Positions 11,801-22,925 of a stretch of 64,000 nucleotides of DNA are shown here, piece after piece; positions within the stretch are counted from its first letter, which is position 1; each line of letters begins with the position of its first letter. Below the pieces are notes generated by a model that was not told the origin of the DNA, searched no databases, and was given only the letters and a program-made list of their open reading frames with translations. This DNA comes from Lentinus brumalis. Taxonomy: Eukaryota; Basidiomycota; Agaricomycetes; Polyporales; Polyporaceae. A program made the translations under genes and the position numbers. The stretch is taken from positions 124,001-188,000 of the forward strand of contig MARA01000016.1 of the NCBI GenBank assembly GCA_001792895.1. The letters run 5' to 3'.

Positions 11801-14208
11801 GTAGTTGCGGGGATTGATGCTACTGCTGTGAGTTGACAACTTGTCATTGTGCCTGCATATTTGGCTCTGACTCTCCGAAAGGGCGTCGAAGCATCCGCGG
11901 GCTCCAAGTACACTCTGGGTCCCTTCTCCCTCTACCACACCTCCCTTACACTCTATCAGTCAGTATCCTCCCTGACCGTCTTCGTTCCTTCCTTTGTTGA
12001 CAACGGTATAGGCAAACTTTGACCTTCGGAGGGAGCGAGCGGCGCAGCGTGCCGTCATATCTGCATGACTACATCGAGAGCGGCATTTTCGCCGGCTCTT
12101 CCGAGTATGACAACTTGCACAGGAATACGTCTTTGGACCCCTACACGTCCTACACTTCCCATGGACACACACTCGACAGGCGCAGTATTATCAGCGGCAC
12201 GCTGACATGTCCGAAGACTGTTGATGGCGACGGATCAGCGTCCTGCGACCAGCAACTCGCCGACGATGACGTAGCGGATGCTGACCCCGACGATACGACC
12301 GATGAGCTCTTCCGACGCTCCTCCGATATTGAAGGTCTCCTGGAGCCACGAACGCGTGAGTATAGTCCCAAGTTTCCATTCGTATAGACTTTGACAAACG
12401 GCGATTGTAGTGGAGAAGCGTGTCAAGGTCATTAATTGCCCAGGGTAAGTTGGGTTCAGTCGGTATGCCAGCAGCCCACAGCTCACCGCGAGCCCTCCAG
12501 TCCAAGCCTTACGCCGCCGAGTACGTTGCGCGACCATCGTGATCACCGTCAGGATGGTCATGTTCACGTCGCTTCCACATGTTACAGACTACAAAGGGAC
12601 TACCATCTCCGGCTACTGGCACTTCGCTCAACCGTTCAAGTGAGTTCCAAGCACAGCTGCTTTGAGTATATCGCTCTTACCACTTCGCGAAATACAGCCC
12701 AACTAGTTTCGCTGCAACCAGTACGTATGCGTCTGTCCCCTCAGTAAGGCTGTTTGACCTCAACTCCCATGATCCCCAGACGCCGGTAAGAATGTTCCGG
12801 TGAGCTGAACCGACTAGTTGTGCAGGAAGTGCCGTCTCACTGTCTTCGTGTCACACAGGGAGCGAAATGGGCTAGGGAACACGTCTATGAGGTATTGCCT
12901 AAACCCTATCTGTAGTAATACTCGTACTAACAGATGTCTTTGTAGGTCCAGGCAAGTGATTGAGCAGTGTATGGCATATGCGGAGTCAACGGTGACTGAG
13001 CGCGATCGTTCAACCCCAGCTTTTGACCCAGTTCATGAGCGTAAGTGTCGGACAGTCTCTGTTCTCTGTTAAGCCTCATGCTCACCACTATGTAACAGGA
13101 CGTAATTGCGCAGAACTTCGCCAATAACGCAGACTTCTGCACGTGGATCAAGACCTTCGTGTTCAAGAGCGTGCAATTTGGGCCGAACACCAAGTTCCAG
13201 CTGTCAGCTCTCCTTTCTGCGACAGAACCCAAGGGAACGGAAATGATGCCAGGTGTGTCGAGAGCATGATCATGGCCGTCTCCCCTAGAGATCATCACTC
13301 ATGCGTGTTCATTTCTCTAGCATTGTTTGCAGATTCAAACTCAGCAAAGTGAGTACGCTTATCATTCCGATAGCGAACCGCTCTCACCGTTCTACAGGCA
13401 GGCAGTATGTGTCGCGATGTCTGCCGATTTGCGTGCTAGCTGTTCGCTGAATCCCGACTTTGCAGTTCATTTCTGGGAAGCGAAAGTTCAGAAAGCGTAG
13501 TACGCTCCAGAACGCGGACCCCGGAAACGTTCTATACCTCCTGCGTGCAGCAGCGCACTCCGTCGACTACATGAATAGCAATGACATCCGGAAGGAATTC
13601 CAACGTGTCGCCCGGCTGGTGAGTTATATTCCCGCCTAGGCAATACAGCAACTGAGTCAGCTTTTAGGTCGAGCAGCGGTGGATTGACTTCTTCAAACTG
13701 TACAATACCGTGCAGGGAACCAACTACGATGTCAGCACGGCCTATGAGTAAGTATCATATACCGGGCAGCGTGATGTGGATATTGACCGGAACTTTTTCA
13801 GGACTTGGCTCAAGGTGTGTACCCGTTGCGAGTTCTTGTATCGCAAAGTATCCACCAACATGTCTTGCCGTTTACAGGGAATTCTAGGTATGCCTTGTCA
13901 GCCCATGGCCACGATTCGTGCGATTGACTCACATATACGCAGCCAACTACGGACCGAACGCGAACAGCTTCTTCAATGATGCAGTGAGCGTATTGTCCAG
14001 TCAAATAGCCGCAAATCAAGGTTCTGTTGTGGTCGGAGTACCCAAGGACGTGAGTATACTGATCGCTGTAGGGAGGTTCTGGCAGGCATTGACAGTACTT
14101 CATCTGCTTCCTCAGTGCTCCAGCACGAAGGGTCCATTCACGCAAGCTGATCTCGACATTCTTGAGCGGTCCCTCCCCACGGGCGGAATCACCTGGACTT
14201 ACCCGTAG
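5836..14208 (+). CDS. Killer-toxin-like GH18 chitinase with hevein domain and long C-terminal extension
   Basis: A large gene with many exons. The N-terminus is a signal peptide (LISLVLPVIFLVALFADTA) followed by a basic stretch. A hevein-type (ChtBD1) chitin-binding domain lies at 6430-6650, with CCSKFGF and, after an intron, CGSTDDFCG. The GH18 barrel runs from about 6690 to 8275: SVGGWSF near 7080, the catalytic DGVDIDWE split by an intron (7268-7320; Glu codon 7328-7330), LMTYDLHG near 7640, LGLGFYGRSF near 7790 and MVWSADQDD near 8243. Cys-rich modules follow (8500-9250; CGQTCPSG, CCPVE), then a beta-rich domain (10560-12000) and a helical C-terminal part (13100-14208) that includes EHVYEVQ near 12870. 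The product should hydrolyse chitin outside the cell. The architecture is that of subgroup C chitinases, which resemble the chitinase subunit of yeast zymocin-type killer toxins. No gamma-type toxic subunit is visible nearby. Internal exons of the extension are approximate. Confidence 0.85.
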
Positions 14209-14637
14209 TGGTCAGCTTGGACCTTCGAGACACGTCGCGCAGAGGGCGGCGCAGAGAGACATCGAATGCTTATTGCAGTATTGTACTTGCACGTTCGCGT
14301 TCGGAGCCTTGGTTGGATGATGGATGATACTTGCTCCTCTGGGAGGCCTCAATTTCGACGTCAACGCGCTCCCGGCAGAATGCGCGACCTCAGTCGACTC
14401 TGAATCATGCCTGTCTCGCAAGCTATTTATATATGCGACTGTGCTTCATCGGAGCATCCTATTTAGTTATGTAAGCGTATCCTGATCGTCTCTTGCATGC
14501 GTTCGGATCAGAGGTTGAAGTTCGAACTTGCTCTTGACCATATCCACCTCGTGTGAGGGCAGGAGACACGTAGAGTACACCACGCTTCCGGGTACCATAG
14601 CTGCCCACTAGCAGGCCTAGGTCACACCAAGGAAACC
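14209..14637. promoter_or_regulatory. Intergenic region with TATA-like element
   Basis: No gene is seen. An AT-rich TATTTATATATG string at about 14424-14435 lies roughly 200 bp upstream of the next start codon and could be a TATA element. This is inference from composition and position only. Confidence 0.35.
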
Positions 14638-16919
14638 ATGTCAGAAGGCACCGATGGGGAAGCTATGGCAGCCCGGCTCGCTCAAGAGCTAAACGATGCA
14701 GCGGCAAGCGGCAAGCCCAGCAAGGTGTGTTCGCTTTCCATGTGCATACTAGTACTGATGTTGGTTGATCCGTACATAGGATATCTCGGATTTGCTCACT
14801 CGCATCATAAACGAGCTCGTGTGGACCGCTGCGCTCTCTCAGACAGAGGTGAGATAGCTTGCAATAATGTCGACTTATCGCCGCATCGTTGTCAATAACA
14901 CTCCTCTCTCTAGAGCGGGCAGGCACTTGAATTGGCCATCCGTACTTGTACGACATCTCCCGAGCGCAGCGGCGATACGGAGCTAAGAGCCTTCGCCATG
15001 AGTGTTCTACACTCTCTTTCAGACCAGCTTCGCGAGGCGGACATCCGGGAAACCGAGGCTCGCTGGTGGCATACCGAACCTGTGCCTGAGGACGCGGTCG
15101 AACGCATCACGCTCGAGTTCCGCGACACCACCGCCGAACACAAGGCCTGGCCCGTGACGGAGGTCTGGCCGTCCGAGCTTGTGGAATGCGCGCCATCCGA
15201 AGCATTCGAGCGTGTGGCCCAACGCTTCCGGGTCCGTGCAAATTGGCAACATCGCCACCCCTTCATGCCCTCCCTGAAGTTCGATGTTGTGCTCAAGACG
15301 GGCACCGTCTCTCTGGACTCGCTCGGCGCGCGACCTATCGCAGACGTACTGGAGGATCTGGCCGAAGGACGCGTCGTACCGTATGTGCGCAACGACGAGG
15401 ACAACAAGAGCGTCTCCTCCCAAACACCGGCGCGGTACTTCAAGCTCTGGGAGCGCACGCTACCTTCATGGTGCAAGACGCCAGACCACTGGATCGAGCC
15501 GACTCCCCCGCCTGGGTTCATCGAGAATCCGGAGACAGCTCCAGTACTCCGGGAGCAGTACTACAAGAAAATCCCGACCCTGCACGTACCGGGCAGTGGC
15601 CTCCACATCGTGCCGTCTGCGACGAGGCCGGACATAATCTCGCGTGAGCTCTTCATCCCAGTCGAAGATTTGGCCCCGAATATCACGCGCGTATGCGCTC
15701 TTGACCGCGAGGCGGACCTTGTCCCGCACGACGCGCATCTCGTCCCGGGCAAGGATATCACTCTCGACGAAGCGCGTGCGCTGCTCGGGCGCGTCGTCCA
15801 GTCGTCGATGGAGCCACGGCCGGACCCTGCCTCGCCGCCGCTGGGGAAGCGCAGGAAGGTGAACAAGTACGCGGCTCAGAAGCTTGGGCTTGCGTGGGGG
15901 CTGGAGACCGGCTCGTATGGGAAGCCCGCATGGCTGCTTTGCGTGGAGTTCCACGGTATGAACAGCGAGTATGCGCTCGACTTGTCGGGCGAGAAGCGGC
16001 AGTACGAGGACGTTCGATCGCCAGTTGCTGTCAGAACCGTCGCATGCGCCTGGGTCGGTGCGGCGGTCTTTCCGGCGGATAAGAAGGCGGTGAAAGGCGC
16101 CGTGGAGAAGAAGGTGGAGCAGGATGCTGGTACCATATCGGGGCGGGCACTTCCAGGGGTGGAATCCGAGAAACGAGTCCTGTCCTACGACGACTGGTAC
16201 AAGAAGACGAAGAAGTTGATTCGCGCACTCAACAAGAAAGCGCCGCTGGTAGAGGTACGCACTTTCGCCATAAATATTGCACTGTGTCACGGCGAATATT
16301 GACGCCGCTATCGAACCAGGTTGGTGCAGACGGCGCATTCGTAGGAGGCGACCTCGGCACTTCAAAGGGCGAGGATGACGAGTTCGAAGCTGAGATAACT
16401 GGCGCAAAACCCGGCATCTGGCTGGCATCCGTGAGTCCTGCGGAACCTGAGGACGGTGACGAGGATGGGACGGGAGATGAGCCCAAGCTCATCCGCTTTG
16501 TCTGGGTGCGCGACGGCACGGTGAACTACGATGCACTCCCTTCGCGCGCCAGTGTCCAAGCTCCGCCTGCGGACCCTGCGGCGAACTGGGAAGTCGTAGC
16601 ATCGTTCAGTGTCGACTCTGGCACGATATGCCTATTCTCGAAGCACGCTCTCGAATCGATATTGGCCACAGGGACGGACCGCGAGGCAATGCTTGAGGCC
16701 TTCATCGACGACGACGAGGGCACTAACGTCTTCGTGCCGAGCGGCATAGTGTGTGAGTCCTCATCTCTCTCTGTGCGGCGGCGTCTCGTACCTAAATCGT
16801 GTTGTGCAGTGAGCGGCAACGACGGAAGCTACGAGGTCAAAGCTCGGCGGGACACGGAGGGACGAATCGTCGAGCTCAATCTGCGCACATGTAGCATCGC
16901 AGACATTGCCAGGTTCTGA
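14638..16919 (+). CDS. Unrecognised cytosolic protein with weak DUF4241-like C-terminus
   Basis: I do not recognise the full protein. Exons read cleanly in frame: 14638-14724, 14780-14848, 14914-16254, 16320-16752 and 16810-16919, joined by four introns of 55-65 nt, giving about 682 residues. There is no signal peptide or membrane segment. The N-terminal part begins MSEGTDGEAMAARLAQELND. The central part (14914-16254) is soluble and mixed, with a basic PLGKRRKVNKYAAQK stretch near residue 340. The last 120 residues contain FSVDSGTICLFSK and SGNDGSYEVKARRD, which recall the VDSG...GDGSYPVY pattern of DUF4241; this is a weak resemblance from memory. The 3' end abuts a DUF6533 fragment on the other strand. 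Confidence 0.75.
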
Positions 16920-16939
16920 GACAACGCTGCGTTGGCGGT

Positions 16940-17277
16940 TTGCGTGGCTTGAGATCTGTATGGAAATGCTCATGTATTAGGTACTTATCGACGGCGGTCC
17001 AGAAGGACGCCACTTCTCCATCAAATGTGATAAAGGCGTCGTACATGAAGAGAACTGCGGGCAGAGCAGTGAGCGTGAGGTTGACAAGGTCGAACTCGCG
17101 GTTGGGTGGACGCACTCGAGGCGGCGGCGGCGCAGTAGCTGCTCTTGAAGCTGTTTGGGCGGTATCAGCAAGTGTGATCTGTGACTCGGAGCTTGCCCGA
17201 AGCTTCATAGGGACGTACAGGGTGTCGAACAAGGCCACAGTCGCCTCTGCATCTGTGGCGGAGGGCATACTGTCAAA
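16940..17277 (-). pseudogene. Truncated DUF6533 membrane-protein copy
   Basis: The N-terminus (MPSATDAEATVALFDTLY, from about 17268) and the motif YDAFITFDGEVASFWTA match the full gene at 55867-57570, which starts MPSDADVS and carries YEAFVTFDREVACFWTA. The donor after the first short exon (GTACGT) is also in the same place. Downstream of FWTA no further transmembrane segments are found: within about 60 nt the reading runs into the 3' end of the plus-strand gene ending at 16919. At least two thirds of the family length is missing, so I call it a remnant. A short expressed protein cannot be excluded. Confidence 0.6.
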
Positions 17278-17322
17278 GGAGGACGCTCGCGTTTCGGAGA
17301 ATCGGGAATATCGCAACGACAC

Positions 17323-18379
17323 CCGTAGCGCGACGAGGTTTTATATCATACACGGCGATGTGATCAACATACCTGCGCTGGCCGTGTCATCGTCACCGGA
17401 AAGATTCGACCACACCTAAATCAGCCACGTCGTCGGGAATGGAAGAGTCGTGGGATTGAAGGCAGCGCAGATTAATGCAAAGCCTGACATATCCTTGAAT
17501 CGAAGGACCTTGTGTACGGAACCGCACATGTGGTTCAGAAGCAGGGGACGTACCCGCATGCTGTGCCACAGCGACCAATCTGGAGGGCATCCCAATGTTC
17601 AGCCATGGCTGCATGACACTTGCTCAGAAGATCAATACGTACGGGTGATTCAACGAGGCGAAGACGAAAGCCCTGAAGACGAGCGGGGAAGGTGGATATA
17701 TTGACGAGTACAGGTCGCTTCTTCAGTGCAATATGTGCGCAGCCTGACGGACAGAATACCGCGCCTGACCAGGGATCTACTATGGCGGTGACAATGCACT
17801 GTGCAGCGCCGTAAGTGACTCTTAAGCAGGCGAGTCGCGGTGCTCCATGCCGAGGATGGTCTTTCCAAACGCCCGGACACAGTCGCTATTCAAAAGCTAG
17901 AGAGGGATCAGAATGTCTGTGATCACCCGCGGGTGAGCTGACACATGAACTAAAATCACAAGCGACGGCGGGAGTAGTAAGCAGTTGACGAGACATAGGC
18001 CTGTTGAGCCTTAAGTATGGTTTAACGTTACACTGCATGGATGTGTACCGACAGCGAGTGTGACTGGGGGAAGCGGACAGCAGCGAGCCTCAGGGTGTAC
18101 CGCAATGGAACTCTTCTGGATAAATTGAGGACCAGGACGAACAGCAACTGTGACCGCGGGCAGGCGCGAAGAGGGTTGAACGTACGTCGAAGGGTGGGCA
18201 ACACGAGTAACTAGAGGCTGGCACTGCGAGCCTAGTTGACCACAACATTGCGACGCGCTGCCGCGGGCAGCAGGTGTGCAGGAAACGGTGATGAAAGGAA
18301 GAGACGCACCACGAGAATCAAGAGTGGCAAGAAGTGGCGTCGCCCGTTGTGATAATGCCATAGAAAGCCCAGTGACTAT
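17323..18379. other. Intergenic stretch, no gene supported
   Basis: Both strands were examined. Open frames here are short, lack family motifs and lack convincing splice partners. A Cys-Cys pair on the minus strand near 18240 is discussed among the rejected items. Confidence 0.5.
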
Positions 18380-18460
18380 GGCCGCCTGGCGTAATGGCAA
18401 CGCGTCTGACTACGATGTTCGATAATCAGGAGATTGCAGGTTCGACCCCTGCGGTGGTCA
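18380..18460 (+). tRNA. tRNA-Arg (ACG), with 9-nt intron
   Basis: The acceptor stem GGCCGCC (18380-18386) pairs with GGTGGTC (18453-18459). The D-stem is GCGT/ACGC. The anticodon stem TCTGA/TCAGG encloses 16 nt: a 7-nt loop with anticodon ACG plus a 9-nt insert after position 37, the canonical tRNA intron site. The T-arm GCAGG-TTCGACC-CCTGC is perfect. A run of five T follows at 18476-18480, suitable as a Pol III terminator. A34 would be deaminated to inosine to read CGN codons. Confidence 0.9.
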
Positions 18461-18585
18461 TTCTACCATGACGAACATTTTTCTTCCAGACCTTGCAGAG
18501 CGCTTGCAAAGAACGGTCGAATGAATCCACAGTCCATCGCAGTTCTCTGCTTCACTCCATACATATCTTCTCTCAACCCGAGACC

Positions 18586-19683
18586 ATGGCGCAAGTCCTG
18601 CCCAAGAAGAATGAGGATTATGGTACGAAGGAATACTGGTGAGGGTTTCACTGAAATGTGGGATGTTGGGGAGAATACCGAACGTGCTGACTTCAGATCT
18701 TCAGGGACCAGCGATACACCCAGTAAAGCACTTCCCTCTCGACTGGCTTAGCGTAGTTCCTCAACCGTTGTCGCCGCTCAGGGAATCTGAAGACTCTTCG
18801 TTTGATTGGTTCAAGTCCTACGGGGACATGGCGGATATCATGCGCGAGCTCATCCCGGACAAGTCATCAAGGATCCTGATGCTAGGATGCGGAAACTCTA
18901 CGCTATCGCAGGACGTATGGCCCCGCCGCACCGACAATCCGCTGATGTATGAACGCTGAGATCTTCACAGATGTACGCTGACGGCTACAAGAACATCGTG
19001 AACACCGACGTGAGTGACACTCGCTGATTCCCTGTGTCACGGTCCTTGCTCACACCACGGTCTGATGTTCAGTATTCTGGCGTTCTCATCGAGAAGATGC
19101 GCCACAAGTATGAGCAGACCGCGCCGGAGATGGAGTGTAAGATCATGGGCACGACTGTCGATTACGCTTTCTTTGACCGCCGGTCTGTGCAGGGCACGAG
19201 ATGGACATACGCGATCTTAAGTTCGAGGCCGATTCCTTCGACGTCGCGATAGACAAAGGCATGCCTCACGCTTGTGTGGGGCTAGTACGCACGCTGACGG
19301 ACATAATTCAGGAACGATGGACGCCATGATGACAGCCAAAGCCGACGTTTGGGTGAGCCTCGAATGGCCAGGCTACTCTCGTTGACTCCCGCTTCTGACG
19401 ACGTGCATGCCAGGATCCACCGGAAGAAGTGGTACAAAATTGCAATCGCGAAGTCGACGAAGTCTTACGGTCCGTCACTACGCCGCGGGTCACTCCCGAT
19501 TGCATTGAGCTCAACCGTGTCGCCGACTGCTGCAGGGTACTTCGACCAGGTGGCATCTTCATCTACCTCACCTTTGGCCAACCACACTTCCGCCGCCGGT
19601 ACCTCGACCGCCCGAACACGACCCTGGAGATCCGAAAACTGGGCGAAGCATTCCATTACTACCTATATATCGTCAGGACATAA
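18586..19683 (+). CDS. EEF1AKMT4-like class I methyltransferase
   Basis: The start at 18586 gives MAQVLPKKNEDYGTKEYW. Splicing 18638 to an 18-nt microexon (18705-18722) and then to 18782 restores EYWDQRYTQESED followed by FDWFKSYGD, the N-terminus typical of eEF1A lysine methyltransferase 4 proteins. Later exons hold the SAM-binding loop ILMLGCGNSTLSQD, the acidic motif NTDYSGVLIEKM, an IDKGTMDAMM segment, VLRPGGIFIYLTFGQPHFRR and the end FHYYLYIVRT. The fold is a Rossmann methyltransferase that probably modifies a lysine on a translation factor; the exact substrate is inferred from the human family member. The 3' end converges with the CLC gene, 78 bp away. Confidence 0.83.
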
Positions 19684-19761
19684 ACAAGATTCTGAAGCGC
19701 GCACGAAAGCAAGTATTAGATCAATGTAGCATACAGGACAACAGAGCAAACCGACCGCGTC

Positions 19762-22700
19762 TCAGCGATCAGCGAGCGCACCAGCGTGGGCGGAATCTGC
19801 AGTGAGCAACCACACGATATCGGTCTTCGTGACCATGCCCATCAGCTTGCCTTCCTGCGAAAAGAGTATATGACGCAGGTTCTGCAAAGATGATTCAGTG
19901 GCGAGGATGATAAGGGTTCGCGACGATGCGTACCAGCTTCTGGAACATGTTCACGACTAGTTCTAGCGGCACGTCTTTCCTGAGCTGGAGCACGGCCTCC
20001 TCGAGCAGATGAGACAGGTTGACCATCTCGCTACCGCCCTCGTCAGCCCGACTGGGCGGCAGGAACGTGCACCTGCGATCCATGGAGCTGTCCTCCGCAA
20101 GCAGCCCCTCTGCTCGTCGTCGTCAGCACATCCATCTCTGCCAAAAAAAAACATCCGCCAACGCCCACCTATACACGCCCGCAACTTGTCCCGCATGACG
20201 ATGCCCAAGAGCTGCTCCCCATACACCACCGGAAACCCTCTGAACGAATGCCTGCGCACGAGCTCGTCGAGCTCCCTGACGGTGCACCCCTGCCCGTCCT
20301 CGCTGATAACCACAAGGCTCCCTGCGGACTTCATGACATGGGCAGCGGTCTGGCCCTTGTCGCGGAAGTCGCGCGCGGGCAGCCACGGGTACTGGTGCAT
20401 CGCGATCCAGATGGAGTATATGCCGTCCTTCCCGAACGCGTCTGCGACCCACTTGGACACCATGACGGAGATCATGATGGGGAGGACGTGCGAGAGCGCG
20501 CCTGTGAGCTGCGGATGGGAGGAGCGTCAGTGCTGGGGTGGAATAGGTGGCATGCAGCGTAAGAGCGTACCTCGAAGAGAATCACGACGATCGAGACTGT
20601 TACGCAGGACGTCGTCAGCGAGGCGGGAGGAATCGTAGACCGTGACAATTACCTGTCATGCGGGTCACCCCGCCCAACATCGCGGACGCACCCACAACAG
20701 CGTAAAAACCCGGCGATATGCATCGCACCGTCGGGTCCGGAGGACAGGACGAGAATATCCAAGCTTGTGGGTACGTTCGGTACAAGCCCTGTCTGCAAGC
20801 ATCGTCAGCGAGCGTTGAAGCGAAGGCGAGGCGGGCACGGACGTGATCAGTCCAACAGCGCGTCCAATGCAAGCACCAATGGCGATGGTCGGGAGGAAGA
20901 TACCAGCAGGAATCTACGCGGATCTATCAGGTCTTCAGGCCGTATGAATAGAGTCGGTGCGTACCATCATGCCGAAGGTCCACGCTGTGAACCCGATCTT
21001 CGCCATCGCAGTGAGGATGAGGAGGAAGACGTTCGCCCAGACGGCTGTCGGACTGTCGTGGGTCAGTCAGCACAGCCCAGACGCTGCAAGACACATCTGT
21101 CAACGCACTTGCAGAGCCCGTGATAGTCAGGCTTGCTCGGGTCACACTCTTGGAAGAGATTTGCAACAAGTTCCGACGACTGCACCCTGAGGAACACCAC
21201 CTGAGCCAAGCGTCAGTACTGTCGCGACAATTTACAGGGACATTCGTACGTACCAGGTAGCTGACGGCAGCTGTGATGGCAGTGAAGCCGACGACTTCGA
21301 CGATGGGCCACTCGTGCAGGACGCTGTGTCTCCTGTATGCGGCCACGGCGGCGTTCAGCTTGATCAGTAGGGAGCCAAGGAGTCCCTAGAGGTCGAGCCG
21401 TCAACAACGCGGTATGGGCCCTGAGGCAGCACATACGCACCCCGAGAACAGACAAGAATACCCAAGGTATCTAGGCATATAAGCAGTTAGCCACCTCCCG
21501 TCACGCACTATCCACGTATTAAACGCACCAGCTCGAACGCTCGCCATGTCGAAGCCGACTCGGACACCTGGAACAGCACCAGCTTCGACGTCCCAAAGGG
21601 GTCGATGTACTGCAGTGATACAGCAGCAATGACGGATGTCACGAAACCCCGCCACATGACATCGCTATCGTTTGAGAACGTGTCGAGCTCCTCCAGACCG
21701 AAGAGCACGCCGCCGAGAGGACTACCGAAGGCGACAGACACCCCGGCAGCGGCAGCTGCGGCCAGCAGCTTGCGCTTGCGCGCTGAACAGCATAAGCACT
21801 AGACTGACAGAGCCAAGGAATAGGGGCGCGGAGCTCACCTTCGTTCTGCCGGTACTGCTTGAACACGCGAGAGAGGAGGAACGCCCAGCAGCAGGCGACG
21901 TGGACGAGCGGGCCTTCCTTGCCGAGGGACAAGCCGGATGCTACAGCGAGCGCGAGACCGAGCGCCTTGATGAGGAGCACCCAGGGGCCAAGGAACGCGT
22001 CAAGAACATATCCGCTGAGGATCTGTCAGGTACGTCGTGAGCACAGGATCAGCGCAGCGCGATACAACCTCGTACGTACCGCCTTGATTTCTGGGACTGT
22101 ATGCGCGTCGACTTAGCTTCGCCATAACAGGAATGATGTGCAACACGTACTTCCTGTGTGGAATGCACTGAGACCGAACACGTTAGCATGACGGATTCGG
22201 GCGCACGGCAAACGCTGCTCACTATGGAGCGTATGTCAAGACCAGCACGGCGGAGCTTCCTGCAAAGCCAATCTGCCCATAGTGGTGTCTGAGTGTGATG
22301 CTGCGCATGGAGTGCATGGTGATCCTCTTACCGACAGAGCGATGTAGATGGCGGCCTGGAGCAGCGACTGCCCGAATATACTGCTGACATGGAGGAATTC
22401 GCTCCAGCTCTGCCATTCATTGCAGATCTCTCCCGCTAAGTCGCGTTCGCGTCAAGACGAATAGAAAGGGTGTGTATTGAGGTCGTACTCACGGTCAAGA
22501 CCGCTACAACATGCGACCTGGTTGTAGAAGAACCCGTACGTGCAGCGTCCTTCTCGCAGGTCACCTAGCCTGACCGACGAGTGCATACATGTTCAGAGGA
22601 GACGACAAATGCAGGGCGTACCACTTGACCAGCACATCTAGCCATGCTCCCAGCACGCCCACACCCACACCCGTCAAGATGATCACCAGCCACATCCCCG

Positions 22701-22925
22701 CCGAGTCCAACACCAGCGCAAGCAGTCCATGCAGGCCCCGCTGCGACCGCATAGCGCGCTTGCGTTCACGCTCCGCTGCCTCTTCGCGTAGCCAGTCGAT
22801 AGTACTTCCCTCTTCGTACGCGACTTGCTTCTCCAGGGAGCGCGAGGAGAGGAGCGGGCCTGTCTCGGTGTCGATGAACTCGTATGCCTCTGCGTCGCGG
22901 ATGTCGCGGCCTCTACCCTGGAACC
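19762..22925 (-). CDS. CLC-family voltage-gated chloride channel / H+ exchanger with CBS domains
   Basis: The first clear exon (to about 22560) has an acidic cytosolic region with STIDWLREEAAERERKR and the first transmembrane helix. The filter loop reads HTGIPEIK across small exons near 22080-22170. The second signature GLSLGKEGPLVH (about 21900-21935) carries the gating Glu. PLGGVLFGLEE lies near 21690, and the GIFLPT anion motif near 20900. The C-terminal half has two CBS domains (19780-20470; HVMKSAGSLVVISEDG, SFRGFPVV, then GMVTKTDIVWLL) and stops at 19762. The protein probably acts in an endosomal, Golgi or vacuolar membrane, like yeast Gef1. The start codon is not resolved: the first exon here opens after an acceptor, and a short 5' exon should lie at about 22950-23250. 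Confidence 0.87.

Noticed and set aside
18011..18400. Possible hydrophobin fragment on the minus strand (SQCCGQLGSQC)
   Set aside because: Only one Cys-Cys pair fits; the remaining six-Cys spacing, signal peptide and length of hydrophobins are absent.
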